This document shows, in pieces, positions 1 to 11,540 of a stretch of DNA of 64,000 nucleotides. The position numbers and the translations under genes are program-made. This stretch comes from Schistocephalus solidus. Lineage: Eukaryota; Platyhelminthes; Cestoda; Diphyllobothriidea; Diphyllobothriidae. The notes under the pieces are model-generated. The model saw only the letters and a program-made list of their open reading frames with translations, was not told where the DNA came from and searched no databases. The DNA is taken from assembly GCA_017591395.1 (NCBI GenBank), contig WEDG01003357.1, forward strand, positions 22,320 through 86,319, given 5' to 3'. How positions within the stretch are numbered: the first letter of the stretch is position 1; each line of letters starts with the position of its first letter.

Positions 1-51
1 CGTGTGTTTTCTTGTTTATGCACTCCAATTTTAAAATATATTGTTTAATAT

Positions 52-233
52 CGGAGGAAATTAATGCGTGAACTTGGAGTAAATCTTTTCAGGCTCGGTC
101 TGAAAGTTGCTATGAATATTTGAGCTGACGTCGATCAGGTACTGCGGAATAGTCGCGTAATATTCACAAACTGCTAACAGGCAGGCAGCTTGTTACTAAG
201 GATTTACTCCAAATTTGTGCATTAATTCCCTCG
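52..233. mobile_element. Short inverted-repeat (MITE-like) element
   Basis: An arm at 52-85 is repeated in inverted orientation at 201-233, with about 28 of 34 positions matching; both contain ATTAATGC and TTGGAGTAAATC. The interior of about 115 bp has no coding potential. A short interior bounded by terminal inverted repeats is the form of a non-autonomous DNA transposon or foldback element. No convincing target-site duplication was seen, so a chance stem or another repeat class remains possible. Confidence 0.5.
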
Positions 234-1340
234 CAAAGTAAGTAAGGCATGAATTCCGTTAATGTCTGCAGGCAATAAACCTAAATGAGACATGCATCCA
301 TAAGGGACTTAAAAGGTCTCAACGACACGCGGAGGCGAACTCTTCCTATCCTGCCTGCGTGGTATGATGCAATGAAGGCTTCTTTGCACGTTGTCCATAT
401 GGCTGACGGTGAACTTGGAAACCACTCTGCCCGGTGACCGTCTTTCGTTATCTTTAAACGCACCGACCCTATCGGCTCACCCTACGTTTGCATACGTAAT
501 TTTTAACTTCCCAATCACCTATATAGTTCCTGATTTCGAGTTGCATGGTCATATATTGACGCTTATTCATCGTGCCGAGTGGTGCTCATCATTCATAAAC
601 AAGAAAACACATGGGAGACGCTGGGGTACCTACTGATGCTCCGAACCCCTCTCAGGTGCGTCAGGCAAACTGTGCATTTTGCATTCGCATTCACAAACAC
701 TGCAGCATCCTCAATTCATTGAGATCATTTTTAGAAGGAACATGACCGAAAGTGGCACTATGGTCTTCCAACTCTTGCTGAAAGGCCTCAAGTTTGTTAC
801 TGTTGATGAAATAGCACAACCCCGAAGGTAGCCGTAGGTGACATGAAAAGGGCCATACTCATTGTCATCAATTCGGACTTTGACCATTGTTATGTGGTTG
901 TAGGTAATAGTCCATCGTAGCAGCATGCCGTCCTGCAGCATGGTTGACCCCAGCAAATTCTGATGAATCAGTTTTGCGTGCACCTGACTAACGACTAATT
1001 CGTTATCTCTCCTGATGTCGGAACCTGGTTTTGTTTTCTATGACCAACTAGTTCAGTTCAGCGAAATTGCATGACTGTTCGCCGTATCCCCAGTGGTGGT
1101 GTCCCTGTAGCTTACTAATCAAGGCCTTCAGATGATCTCAGTCCGGTTAATTCCACGTGCGAATTTCGCCCCAAAACGGATTCATTACGAATAAAAACTG
1201 GATAACCACCAGGTAGCCAGATTGTTCACTAGCTATGCACTGCAGTATCGAAACGTAGTGCTGTAGCAATACGGTTCGTTCCTTCGAAACCATGTGTAGT
1301 GCTTGACGGCTGTCCCTGTCACCGTAATCGTCTATTTTTA
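234..1340. other. No recognisable feature
   Basis: Short open frames on both strands overlap one another and show no family motif, splice-site support or repeat similarity that I can recognise. Confidence 0.5.
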
Positions 1341-1344
1341 ATTT

Positions 1345-1975
1345 CCTGTGGTCGTGTGTGTGTGTGTCTGCCCGGCCAGGTCGTGCTGTGGCGCGCGAAG
1401 ATGGATACGCCGATCCGTCAGCCAATGCGCCCACTCCCACATCAGGCAACTGACCGGCTCGGACAGTGTCTGATGGTGGGGGTTGGGGAGAGAGTAACGT
1501 CGACAGCTCAGCGCATGTTCCTCCTTATAAACAATCTGACGCGCTTGAAACTATCACGGTGCGCTAAAAGCCGTGGCTTGGAAGGTTGCCAACTGACGGG
1601 ATAACTCGGACCGCGTGGTCAGCCCTATGTGTGTTTTGTGTGGAGTGGCTGACTGGCGGACTGAGAGTCAGGCTGCAATAGCTCCTTCTTAATGTGGCCT
1701 TTATGGCACTCCCACTCCGTGAAATCCGTGTCAGGTGTGGTGGTACGCCCAGTGGCGGCTCCGGCCGCGCCAGCCACCTGCGCCCTCTCCCATCTCCGGT
1801 TTTCTTGACTCTGTCTTGACACCGGGCTCAGATGGGGGAGAAGGAGAGAGTGCGGTAGCTGCAGCGTAAGGCTACTATCACTTAAAACTAATTCACGCGC
1901 AAATCACCGTCCCTGCTCCACCCTTCCATGAAGCATACGGTGGACATCGTCGGACTACGACGGTCGAACTATCGT
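1345..1975 (+). repeat. Interspersed repeat R1, copy a
   Basis: This copy has recognisable modules in order: a CCAGGTCGTG module near 1374, AGAGAGTAACGTCGACAGCT near 1490, GCCGTGGCTTGGAAGGTTGC near 1570, GTGTGGAGTGGCTGACTGG near 1637, GGCTCCGGCCGCGCCAGCC near 1757, and GAGAGTGCGGTAGCTGCAG near 1845. The same modules in the same order appear at 2815-3640 and 16940-17720, with relics elsewhere. It runs into the zinc-finger cassette at its right end, which suggests that the two belong to one mobile unit. I see no intact ORF in it. Confidence 0.75.
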
Positions 1976-1979
1976 CCCT

Positions 1980-2638
1980 CCTTCACCCCCTGCGCCGATC
2001 ATGGCGACGATCACCACTTGCCCCACTCTCACCACCTAAGCAGCCACCTCCGACTACCTGCTACCTCCAACACCACCACCGTCCACAGTACCAGCGATGG
2101 GGCCTCGGTACTAACCTGTCCTCATTGCGATCGCACATTCACCTTACACATCGGCCTGGTCGGTCACTTGCGATTCCATCGAACAGAGACAGGTGAACTA
2201 GTGCCTGGAGCACCAACACACAACGCATACCGCCGCCTCCAACGCCCTCACTGCCCACGCGCATTCGCTCATCGCATGGGCCTGTTCGGTCACATGCGCA
2301 TCCCACGAAAGCGGACTCCATCGCGATGACAGCACATCTTGCGCACCCATCAACACTTCCCATCTTCCTCCCAGGAGCTCGACTACCAGTACTCGCAGCA
2401 GAGCCCCGCAGACTCAGCACCTCCTGACCTATCTTGTCCTCATTGTCACCACACATGCACATCACGCATTGGCTTGGTTGGTCACTTGCGAATCCATCGC
2501 ATAGAGACTGGCGAACCAGTGCCCGGAGTACTAAAATACACCCGCCGCACCCGTCTCAACTGTCCGCACTGCTCATGCACATTCACACACCGCATGGGCC
2601 TATTGGGTCACATGCGTCTCCATAAAAACCTGTGGTAG
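1980..2638 (+). pseudogene. Degenerate C2H2 zinc-finger cassette of a mobile repeat
   Basis: One plus-strand frame from 1928 to 2638, interrupted by a TGA at 2327-2329, encodes four C2H2-like fingers as two alternating pairs. Finger 1 starts with CPHCDRTF and carries GLVGHLRFHR; finger 2 has RMGLFGHMRI; finger 3 starts with CPHCHHTC and carries GLVGHLRIHR; finger 4 has CPHCSCTFTHRMGLLGHMRLH. The linkers between pairs contain GE(L/P)VPG. Between fingers 2 and 3 the reading frame appears to shift as well. Similar cassettes recur in this window beside R1 copies. From memory, such finger pairs are common in diphyllobothriidean tapeworm genomes, often as part of non-LTR retroelement-related proteins. 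Given the stop, the lost zinc ligands in finger 2 and the repeat setting, I read it as a dead repeat-borne fragment and not a host transcription factor. Confidence 0.7.
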
Positions 2639-2814
2639 AACACCGCAGGCTATACCATAACACTATATCTTTCCTCATCAGCCTCTGCACCTTACATGAT
2701 CACACGCTACCACAAAAAAACATGCTCTCTGTCTGCATAGCTGATAAAGAGGCAAGTATGATCCTGGGCTCTTTCTCCATGTGACTCCTCAGTTGCCTGT
2801 GTGATCTGAGCTTG

Positions 2815-3640
2815 AGAATATCACGGGGTGATGAGTGCCGTGGGTTGGAAGGTTGCCAACTGACAATTACACTCAGACCTCGCAGTCAGTCTAATGTGTG
2901 TTGTATGGAGTGGCTGACTGGTGGTCTGAGAGTGAGGGTGCGATGGCTCCTTCTTAACGTGACCTCTGGCTATCTCACACATGTGTGATGTGAGCCGCTC
3001 AACTCCCTGTTGTGTGAAATTCTGGTGCTTGTGTTTGGGGGGGGGGGCAGGTCGTGTACATAATACACGTAGACGAGGTCACCAGCAGCTGTGCCTACTT
3101 CCGCATCAAACAACTGACCGGCTCGTACGGTGGTCTGATTATGGGGGTGGGGGAGAGAGTAACGTCGACAGCTCAGCGCATTTTTCTTCCTTATAAACAA
3201 TCTGACGCGCTTGAAACTATCACGGTGCGCTAAAAGTCGTGGCTTTAAAGGCTGCCAACTGACGGGAAAACTCGGACCGCAGGGTCAGCCCAATGTGCGT
3301 TTTGTGCGGAGTGGCTGACTGGTGAACTGAGAGTCATGCTGCAATGGCTCCTTCTTAATGTGGCCTTTATGGCACTCCCACTCCGTGGGATCTGAACCAG
3401 GTGTGGTGGTACGCCTAGGGGCGGCTCCGGCCGCGCCAGCCACCTGCGTCTTTCCCCGTTTCCGGTCTTCTTGACTCTGTCATGACACCGGGCTCAGGTG
3501 GGGGAGGTGGAGAGAGTGCGGTTGATGCAGCGCAAGTCTACTATCACTTTAAACTAAATCATGCGCAAGTCACCGCCCCTGCACCACCCTTCCGTGGAGC
3601 ATACGGTGGACCTCGTCGTAATCGACGGTCGAACTGTCGT
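2815..3640 (+). repeat. Interspersed repeat R1, copy b, with internal duplication
   Basis: Homologous to 1345-1975 and 16940-17720. The core module (CGTGG-TTGGAAGGTTGCCA) occurs twice inside this copy, near 2833 and 3228, so about 390 bp is tandemly duplicated; copy c has the same duplication. The module GGTCGTGTACATAATACACG near 3050 is near-palindromic. The copy ends near 3635, where it stops matching copy a at the point where copy a continues into the zinc fingers. Confidence 0.7.
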
Positions 3641-4795
3641 TTGTTTGTTTGTGTACGCCGCTGTTTCTCACGAATTTTCTGCATCTATTGGGTAGCTGGG
3701 AGTTTTCTCTTTCAGGCTGACGCACTGAGATTTTTTCAACCTTCGCCGCCTGATTAATGTGATTGTTTGTGTCTCGTGTTTTGTTGCTTACTTCCTTCCC
3801 GCTGCACTTCCTCTTCGTTGCTCGATGTTGTCTGTGACGAAAAGATCGAGGAAGCACTGCTGAAATTTCGTTTTTCATCGAAAAGGCATTGGTGAATAGA
3901 AACTCTTCAGACCCTTTTTTGAGGTTATATGTACTGGCTGCTGATTGGCAGAAGTATTGAAAGATAGGTGCTAATTTTTTGATCATGGCTCTCACATGAG
4001 TCCGAATGCTAAGGTGACCATACTGTGCGTCAGGATAATTGAATATCTCCCCTTTTTTCACTTCGGAAATTGTACGGGTATCTATTGGCTCGAATGTCCT
4101 TTTGTAGGACTGAAGTATAACCAGTGTCGTATTTTACTTCCTTTCTTTTTTTCATGATTTACAGAGTAAAATTTGCAAATATTTTCGCCTAGAATGCTGC
4201 TTTATTTACTTCAACAGCCCTAAAGACGGTGGACGCCGCAAATAAAATCTGGGTCCTCCTGCTGGGTGGTCACTCGAAAAAAATGGGGTTTTGCTCCAGT
4301 TTCCGTTGTCAAAACGTGCCCGAGATGTGACCCGCTGGGCCTGGACGCATATAATCTCAGCAAGACACCACTGTTGCCTTTGAGCATGTTTTTATGTAGG
4401 CGGAAAGAGCGAGGTCGTTGCTGCGTGTAGTCTCCTTTCTATATTTCTATATGCTCGCAACGTACCACTGCTCCCCAGGTATCGTGCTGGTCGTCGTCAA
4501 CTTTTACAAGCGACCCACCTATCCTGTGCAGCATATTAGTAGCGTTTTTAGAGTTGACCACTTTAGAAGCAGCAAAAATACAAGTACTGCCGATAGTGGA
4601 ACCAGCAGCTGCATAGGCCAACCACGCGTCCGCTGAAACATGCGATCGGTGATCTTTTGAAAATTGATCCCACTTGGGCCATTGCTATTACTGGTTTACC
4701 AACCCTACTATATCTGGAATAAGTAATGCTTTTAATAGCAGGCTTAATGCGATTCACAGGTGGTAAGGAAGATGGAAAGTTCACTAGGAGAGTTG
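3641..4795. other. No recognisable feature
   Basis: A 163-codon open frame on the minus strand (3570-4061) runs into antisense R1 sequence and shows no domain; I do not call it a gene. AT-rich intergenic DNA otherwise. Confidence 0.45.
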
Positions 4796-4797
4796 TA

Positions 4798-4872
4798 TTG
4801 TTTGTTTGACGTTTCGAGCAGTTGTTTCGTCTACCCATCTTAAGAGGAGTCATTCTCGCAGCTCCCATTATA
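4798..4872 (-). ncRNA. Decayed hammerhead-like PLE terminus (left arm)
   Basis: Read on the minus strand this carries AAGATGGGTAGACGAAAC, a stem II-like segment, then CTGCTCGAAACGTCAAAC. The downstream half, GAAACGTC, matches the 3' half of a PLE hammerhead (GAA, palindromic ACGU, cleavable C). The 5' core that should read CUGANGA reads CTTAAGA, so the ribozyme is probably inactive. About 75 bp match 6048-6118 in inverted orientation, so the decayed PLE at 5160-6075 is bracketed by inverted copies of the same terminus. Confidence 0.5.
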
Positions 4873-5159
4873 TACCTCTGTTTGCATTGTGGCTGGCCTG
4901 TCAATACTGGCTGTGCGCTGCGTCCCACTTGTGTCGTCGCTGCCGCCAGCCCCGCCGATCGCCTTTTCTGCCGCGTCACACTACGGCCAGGTTCAGCCCG
5001 GCCACCATCACTCCTGCTGACCCCCTGTGATGCCGCCTCTGTCGGCGTCTCACTGTACCATGTTCTACGCCATCCTCGTTGGACGCGGAGATAGTTTGCG
5101 GCCCCAGTTATTCCATGCCGTGATGGCCTCCTGGCAGGAAGGTTCTTAAAACCAGTTAG

Positions 5160-6075
5160 GGGACAGGTAAATTAATGGGACGGATGACTGAGCAGTTGGT
5201 AGACATCCAGGCTTCCTTTATCTGCCTTGATGTATTATCGTCACCTCGGTCCCCAATTTCGTCGGCATCAAAGTTGAAAACCGACTCATCTGGGCAGCAT
5301 GGATTGCTACCTCTGACTTTTATTTTTGCCTTCGTACAGCCAACTGACGCTCGTGCATTCGAGTTTGTAGCAGTCGGCCGGTCTCTCCAAAATATTTGCA
5401 CATCCCACAGCTGCATTAAAGTTGCTAGATGACAGTGGACCTCTCCTGACTGGGAATGGGGTCTTTTGACCGCATCACTTGCTGTTGGATTGTTGAGGTA
5501 GGCCGGTGGACAACTATTCCGAGAAGCGCGATGGATCTAGCTACGGTTTCAGAATGCTCCGCCATGACTTTAGTTAGCATCTCTCTTCGTTCCGCGTTTT
5601 CTGTGGCATTCGGTTCCGTTCAATGAACGTTTGCGGATAGCCGTTGGCTGTGAAAAGTTCCCGAAGAAGCTTCATCTCGTCCTGTTTGGCGGCTCGCGTA
5701 TAGCAGTGCATTTCTACCCGTCGGTGTAGCGCGCGTATATAACTTCGTTTGTGCTGCAGTGAGTGGTTGCTGTTGTAATTCAGCATTTGCAACGTGTTAG
5801 CTGGTTTTCGGTAGACTGACGTCACCGTTTTGCCGTCCGGTTGGTGGCAGAGGAGAACATCCAAAAACGAAAGTCTACCCTCCACTTCTACTTCCATCGT
5901 TAAATGGGGTTCAGGCGCTCTTTATGGTAGGTACTTCTCTGTCGATCGATGATGACGAAAGTTTTTTCAGTGTAGCGTGCCCGACATTTCAGTTCGTACT
6001 CTTCAAACAACCTTCTCTCGGATTTTTGCAGAACCACCTCGGCATATACTGGGAGCTGTGAGCATAACTTCAGTC
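5160..6075 (-). pseudogene. Penelope-like element relic: RT core to GIY-YIG endonuclease
   Basis: On the minus strand, fragments follow the order of a PLE protein. At 5930-6070: YAEVVLQKSERRLFEEYELK, then RYTEKTFVIID, which corresponds to the RT catalytic box RYVDDTFVII with both aspartates lost. At 5760-5895: LSFLDVLL and VYRKPANT, then HKRSYIRALHRRVEMHC (RT thumb). At 5430-5560: a linker with AHRPTST-like VHRPTSTIQQQVMRSKDPI. At 5330-5415: KYFGETGRLLQTRMHERQL, the YIG half of GIY-YIG with its arginine. At 5165-5290: FNFDADEIGD, ending EAWMSTNCSVIRPINLP (catalytic Glu and Asn region). The pieces lie in different frames with stops between them, and the RT is truncated upstream of motif B. This is an old, dead copy. 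Confidence 0.8.
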
Positions 6076-6118
6076 TCTGCAAATGGGTAAACAAAACAAC
6101 TACTGGAAACGTCAATGA
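6076..6118 (+). ncRNA. Decayed hammerhead-like PLE terminus (right arm, inverted)
   Basis: The plus strand reads AAATGGGTAAACAAAACAAC, then TACTGGAAACGTCAATGAAT, aligning with the minus strand of 4798-4872. GAAACGTC is kept, but no CUGANGA core is present (CTGCAAA instead). It abuts the truncated 5' edge of the RT fragment that runs the opposite way. Same arm arrangement as at 28, 31 and 47 kb. Confidence 0.45.
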
Positions 6119-7220
6119 ATACTGTATCTGAGTAGTCGGGTGCTTGGCACACTACTTACTTATCAGCTAGTCTGCTACTAATTTAATCCCTATATGGTAT
6201 CATTCGGTGTTTGAATGGACATCATTTGAGCCAAAGTGTTTAATGTCAGGTGGTACATTTTAATGGATATGCGATACCCAACAAGTTCGGTCACTTTTTC
6301 TTTGTACGATACAGCAAAGATCGCCTCTGTTAACTAATTTATAGAAAATTCCGACTGTAAATTTTGGTGATTGAGTCAAGGAATATTTCGGTTTTCCGGA
6401 AGTTTGCGATTTCAAGCACTTTGCGGACGTTCGCAGCACATATATTATCGCAGCCCACAAAGTATGCAGTCGGATGCAATTTATGGAGGTTTACGCTGTC
6501 TTTTAATTTGGGCGCGTGTTGCTGTTTTAATTCCCTTCGGAAAATATGCATAATATATACTCTGTAAACTGATAACGCGAGTTGTGCTTCAAAATAGATA
6601 GATATTAGTAATTAGCTTTCAATTCTTATTATCACCCTCAAACCATCTGTGTAAAATTTCGTATAGTATATGACTTTTTGTGTATTTCTTCTAAAATAAA
6701 GGATTCGCAGTTGCTCCTGCGTCACAAAATCCACTCAAAAGTACACGCATCTCAAGTAAAGCTTTTTCTGATCTGAATTTACAAGTGTCTCATTCAAAAG
6801 CCCCCATCTTGCCTCGTGAGACTTGACTTGTAACCATGTTGCCTGCTAAGGCTTTTACAACTTATGCTTAGTAATATTTTTTATGCGATGGCGTATCGAG
6901 AAAAGAATGGTCATGAATTCCGGTGCAAAGCGGCCATACACATGCATTGCACTACTTGAAGTGTGCGCGTATGTCAGCCCGTATAGGGAGGAAACTAGAT
7001 GAGTTTGTGACATGAAATTCCGACCACTTTGCTCGGGCCTTTTTCTGTCTGCTTTCTACCCAAAAGATGAAGATAGAGAGAAGGAGAAAAGGTCAAACTT
7101 ATTTTCTTATCTTTTTGGGTTAGAAGATCAGAGGCTGCAATTGCTGTTTCATTCCCCTCTACGTATTTAACATTGCAAGAGGGCGAGACAAAGCTTCCGT
7201 CACATCACAGACGTCTTCTT
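6119..7220. other. No recognisable feature
   Basis: AT-rich DNA. Short overlapping open frames near 6260-6567 on both strands lack recognisable motifs. Confidence 0.45.
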
Positions 7221-7225
7221 ATAGG

Positions 7226-7450
7226 TTAGCAGTCCAGCTTAGTATTCCCTGTAAAATTCCGGTGACCGGTCCCTGGCCTATTTAGGTGAATTGGCTGCAG
7301 TCGTGTGCATGCCCACGTGTTCCGTTGTTTTGATCTGCGCCGAGTAGCCAGTCTTCGTTCCTGTGGACTTATTGTATTGACAACAAGGCCGCCCAGTTGC
7401 TGAATATGACTGTGCTTCAAGAACGCTCGTACAGTTTGGGGGGAAGGTTC
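7226..7450 (-). pseudogene. Probable GIY-YIG fragment of a Penelope-like element
   Basis: Translated on the minus strand in shifting frames, this gives YSATGRP (compare YIGQTGRP), ERRLATRRRSK (compare EHQLAVRRRD) and TGHRNFTGNTKLD (compare TGH-FNF--T-IV). The order and spacing match the YIG half of the PLE endonucleases elsewhere in this window, but several frameshifts are needed. No RT part or hammerhead arm was identified next to it. The call rests on short motifs. Confidence 0.4.
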
Positions 7451-7499
7451 TATTGTTTGCTGCTGCACTACGCACCTGCCACACACAGCTAATAATCAA

Positions 7500-10003
7500 G
7501 GAGTTTCTGATTTCAAAAGGGAGGGATCCTAGAAGCCATTCCTGGGTTACTCCTGATGAGTCCGCTCATACACTTCTTGCTCTACAATTGTGCACGCACC
7601 TTCGAAACTTTCGGTATTTAGATTTCTACTTCACTGCCGATACGCACGTTCTGCCATCAAGGCAAGCCGTTTAATTTGACTACTCTTTTGTCAAATACTC
7701 CCGAGTTTCTGGTCGATGGCATTTCCCGTTCACCAAATGGATGGTTTGCGGTTATTTCCTCGGTTTCGCATCAGCCTTCACCCCCCTTTGTCCATGCTTT
7801 TTCCTGGCCTCTGTGTAATTTTTATGTGGACGCACTAGATCGAGCACCCATCCTCCCACCAGCTGCCGTTTATCTTCTTCTTTCCACCTCTGAACTCGCG
7901 GCTTTCTCAAAGTCTGCATCTTTTTGGTTTCGTGTAATACCACCACAGGCATTACCGGTATGGGCCTGCTAGTTACAATTGCCTTAAGAACTGTTTCGTT
8001 TTGTTTTTGGTACTTGCGACTATACTTTGCATTTCTACTTAGTGATTAAACTGTCGTGGGCGACGACATTCACAGCCTGTCCCATGGAATATTCGTACCA
8101 CCGTTGACTTGCGCAGCATTTAGCGCACTTCCTCGTCCTAAATGCACTTTGCTCTCATGACAAGACAGCCGAAGGTGGGCGCGCTTTGAGTTGCCGACAA
8201 ACCTAAACGACTCGTCTTCGTCTGTCACGCACCACCTGACCTCCATAAATATACTAGACGTCAGTACGGACCGTTCGTATCCCACATGCTTGCGTGTACT
8301 TTAAAGACTACATGCTGATGACGTGAGAGCAAATAAAGGCGTGGTACACGCTACCACAGATATTGTAATGTGTCGAAGACTTGGAACAGTTGGAATCGCC
8401 CAATGAATAAGAACAGTTTTTTTATTGTAGTCGACCACATACATTTAAAATCGATGAAGCCACTAAAAAAATAGGGTGCTACACAATCTAACCGACTATT
8501 CCCCAAGTTCGCCGGGCCCTATCTGTGGCAAATTTGTTTATTTCTTTATCTTCTAACGGTGTGGATCGTGTTGCGTATTTTTGTGCAATATTAGTGGATA
8601 GTAGGCTATTGAAATAGGTCGCGTGAACGTCTCCTCAAACCCAATTTTGGAGAAGGTGTACTTTCCAACAAAGCCTATCTTTTACTGATAATGTTTGTGT
8701 CTACTTTCTAGCAGGTATGTTTCAATTTATAACCTTATCGAAAACTTTTGGGGAACGTGGAGCCGTTTTGCCCGAGTGTGACTTTCAAATTCAAATGGCA
8801 GTCCACGTCTGTTTATAAACTTGATTCGGACCGTGTTCTATCTCAGTGGGTATTACTTATGGAGAGGTTCTTGTTTATATCAGCTGTCTTACCCGTCAAG
8901 TTAACTATGTACTCTGCCAAAATGCTCTTATTTCCGGCCTTGCTTCCCTTTGACACTGTGTCAGTGTTAATCGTGTGTTAACCCGAGTGGTTTTTTTTAT
9001 CCGCCCTTTCTTCCTGGCCTGTTAAATTGCGAACTACTTTTCTGAAAATGAATAAATGCTAAAAATAACAGAGGTGGCCATTGTTTTTTAACCACAGTTT
9101 CACTAAAAATCTCACAAACACTAGCCAAGAGACAAGGTGAAACATGTGTCTTCTAATTGTGGAGTTTCCTTGAATCCCATGCGGATTTTTATCCACTTGA
9201 TTATCGCTTTTCACGCGGAAAAAGTGGTTTGAACCTGTTTTTGCAAGAGAAAGATGATAGGGTTTCCTGAATTATAATATCAACTGTTCAGTGAGGGCAT
9301 GAATAGAGGCGGAGGAAGGGAGAGAGAATGGCATCTCAAGTTGTAAAGCGTGCGAGACTAGTTGTCCTCCCACCGCCATTTTTACGCTAGCTGTGAGTCT
9401 GGGATGGAAACCTTTCTGTGGAAGTTGCAGGTCAGCATATCTTTTTAAAACGGTAGACACCAAGTGGGTAAATTGGAAGATTGGTTAAAAATCCGTGCGC
9501 ATGATAGCAGGCTGGTGTGAAGGAACGTGGTTGGATAACTTTTATGAGATGGTGGATAGGCCGATCCCATAAACGCGGCACATGGGATGTTTGAAGAGTT
9601 GATACCTTGATTCAAATGTCCCAATTCTAGCACATAAGGGCGGCAGTCGATCATGTACATAGTTGAGACAGGTTCCTTTCGCATCCTCCTCCCGATTTAG
9701 AGACACCGTGTTGGGGTCTCAGGGTAAAACATCCGAAGCAGACACAATTTCCGATTCAAACATCTTTGTTCCTTCCAAACACTAATTTGCCTTTGGTATC
9801 TTGTAAGCCTTCTTGGATAGTTTTAGAATTGTTATTTTACCTTCCTTGAAAGTACTGTAAAGGAGCCACTGAATCTATTAATGTTCATTTAAAGAATCAA
9901 TGATTCATAAAATTAAACAAATTTTACACCACTGAAATATTCCCAGTAGTGTGTATTTTTTTGAAATAACATCATTTTCACTTGTGGGCGTGTACTGTTG
10001 TAG
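7500..10003. other. Mostly unassigned DNA; R1 relic near 8060-8170
   Basis: Minus-strand 8060-8170 has an R1-like tail (GCTGCGCAAGTCAAC; compare GCAGCGCAAGTCACC in R1). Nothing else could be assigned. The open frames near 8748-8981 and 9272-9684 have no recognisable motif or splice support. Confidence 0.4.
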
Positions 10004-10092
10004 GGCTTCTCATTCGTCGCGTCGAGCATTATCGAACCGACCCCGCGAGGCGTCCTACCTGATCTCAACCGGAACCGTGGCCCTTCTAGAGG
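10004..10092 (+). CDS. Candidate internal exon upstream of the polyQ/CaaX exon
   Basis: An 89-bp open segment is bounded by an AG acceptor (GTACTGTTGTAG just before it) and a strong donor (GTAAGTGG from 10093). The frame starting at 10004 reads GFSFVASSIIEPTPRGVLPD, then LNRNRGPSR, and leaves two bases at the donor. That phase is exactly what the acceptor at 11540/11541 needs to continue in the long open frame there, giving an intron of about 1.45 kb (10093-11540). The phase match and splice consensus are visible in the sequence; that the two exons are really joined is inference. The product is unknown. Confidence 0.4.
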
Positions 10093-10214
10093 GTAAGTGG
10101 GTTCCTTTGTACATTATTGCCATTCTAAGTTTTTTGAGGCATTTCAGCCCAAAACATCTGGATTTCAGATGATTTGTCTCACTAGTGATTAAGTGGCGCT
10201 CACCGATCAAGATA

Positions 10215-10370
10215 CGGAACATTCTTGACCCGTTGTGCCTTGGGGCTCAATCTAGAGCCCTCGCAGACAGTTGCATAGCGACTAGTAACATATACATATG
10301 ATGGAGTACCGACGGCTAGTAAGCCAGAACTGGCCATTCCGGTCTCCCTTGTCTTTGTCGATACTCCGTC
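10215..10370. repeat. SINE fragments in opposed orientation
   Basis: 10230-10295 is the reverse complement of the SINE tail found near 46855-46900 (CGCTATGCAACTG, then GAGGGCTCTA). 10308-10365 carries the SINE body in the forward sense (GCCATTCCGGTCTCCCTTGT, compare GCCATTTCGGTCACCCTTGT near 46799). The two parts face opposite ways, so the copy is rearranged. It lies inside the predicted intron. Confidence 0.6.
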
Positions 10371-10984
10371 CTATGTCTCATTAGTCTTTGGGAGTTAAAA
10401 TTATCTTCCCCAGCGAACAGGGCAAGAGTAGTTTAGTACCGTTCGGTTATCGTCAATTTAGTTCCATTTGACTGTCTTGCTGGTCAACAGCACCGGCAAA
10501 TAAAGTGACTGATTTATCAGCAACCCAGACTAATGTTATTTGATCGCTGAAACACGAACTTTTGCCTGAAGCATCATATCACTCAAATTGGACCTCATGC
10601 ACTGGCTGAAGATAACCGCTTGGTGTTAAATGTTGAGGCTGGGGTACACCCTGACATGGGCTTTGTCCCTGTTTGTGGGTCCGAATTAAACTATAGCAAC
10701 GCTGTAATGAAGCCCATGCACTTGAGCCTATAACAAGAAACCGAAAGTCGTGACTCTACCGTCTGTCTACTGGTAGGCTAATTCGAACCCCTCTTCCCCC
10801 TTCGGAAAGTGGGTTGGATTGCACTGTCACCATTTTAACATGCTATCTCATTTTTTTCCATCTTTGAGGCAGTGTATCGCACGCGTTGAGCAGTGACTGC
10901 ATCACTGCGCCAAATCTCATTCCAGTCGGTCGATCCAGCACTGAGTTTGCCCACGAGCCGCAACCAAATGCTTTTTAGATTATC

Positions 10985-11330
10985 GCGATGCGTTGCAAAT
11001 GGTAGCTTGAAAGTTGTTAATTTGAGGGACAGCGTGGATCTACTTATGTCGCACCACTATTGCTTCTTCCTAATGTAGCCTTTATGACCCTTCTACTTGA
11101 CGCGTAGTACATATGGAGCAGGGCCCAGGTAGTACGTGGCTGGGACAGAAGGACAGCTGGTCAATGCCTTTCGTGCCCACCTCTGGTCATTCAACCCTTT
11201 GTCTTATTATCTCAACACAATGCTTGTGGGAGAAGTGAGTGCTTTGAATGCAGTGCAACTCACTGCTGAGCCCACCTCAAGGGGCAGTTGTGGATCTTGT
11301 CCACCGAGACTGTCGTGCCAGTCTTTGTAG
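10985..11330 (+). repeat. Decayed R1-related repeat
   Basis: TTCTTCCTAATGTAGCCTTT near 11062 corresponds to CCTTCTTAATGTGGCCTTT of R1. GAATGCAGTGCAACTCACTG near 11247 matches an R1-like tail that is also seen near 23770 (GCTGAGCCCAC in both). Heavily diverged, non-coding, and within the predicted intron. Confidence 0.4.
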
Positions 11331-11540
11331 ACTGCTACCGCTCCTCGCAGACCTCCCTTGAATATAACATTTTGGCCAGCGTATTCCTCAATTTTTAAAG
11401 CCACTTTTTATGCTTTAAAGGATTAGTGCTGGTCACTTACTATTAACATGAAATTCTTCGTTTTGCAAGCCATATTCTCTTCCTGTTTTCTCTTTTTGGT
11501 TCACGTATTACTTAAGTTGTACAATTTTGTGGACTTTCAG

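Noticed and set aside
1928..2638. A functional zinc-finger transcription factor gene
   Set aside because: An in-frame stop, a frameshift, missing ligands and repeated relics beside R1 elsewhere in the window all point to a mobile-element fragment.
3570..4061. 163-codon minus-strand frame
   Set aside because: Part of it is antisense to repeat R1 and the remainder has no motif, start context or splice support.
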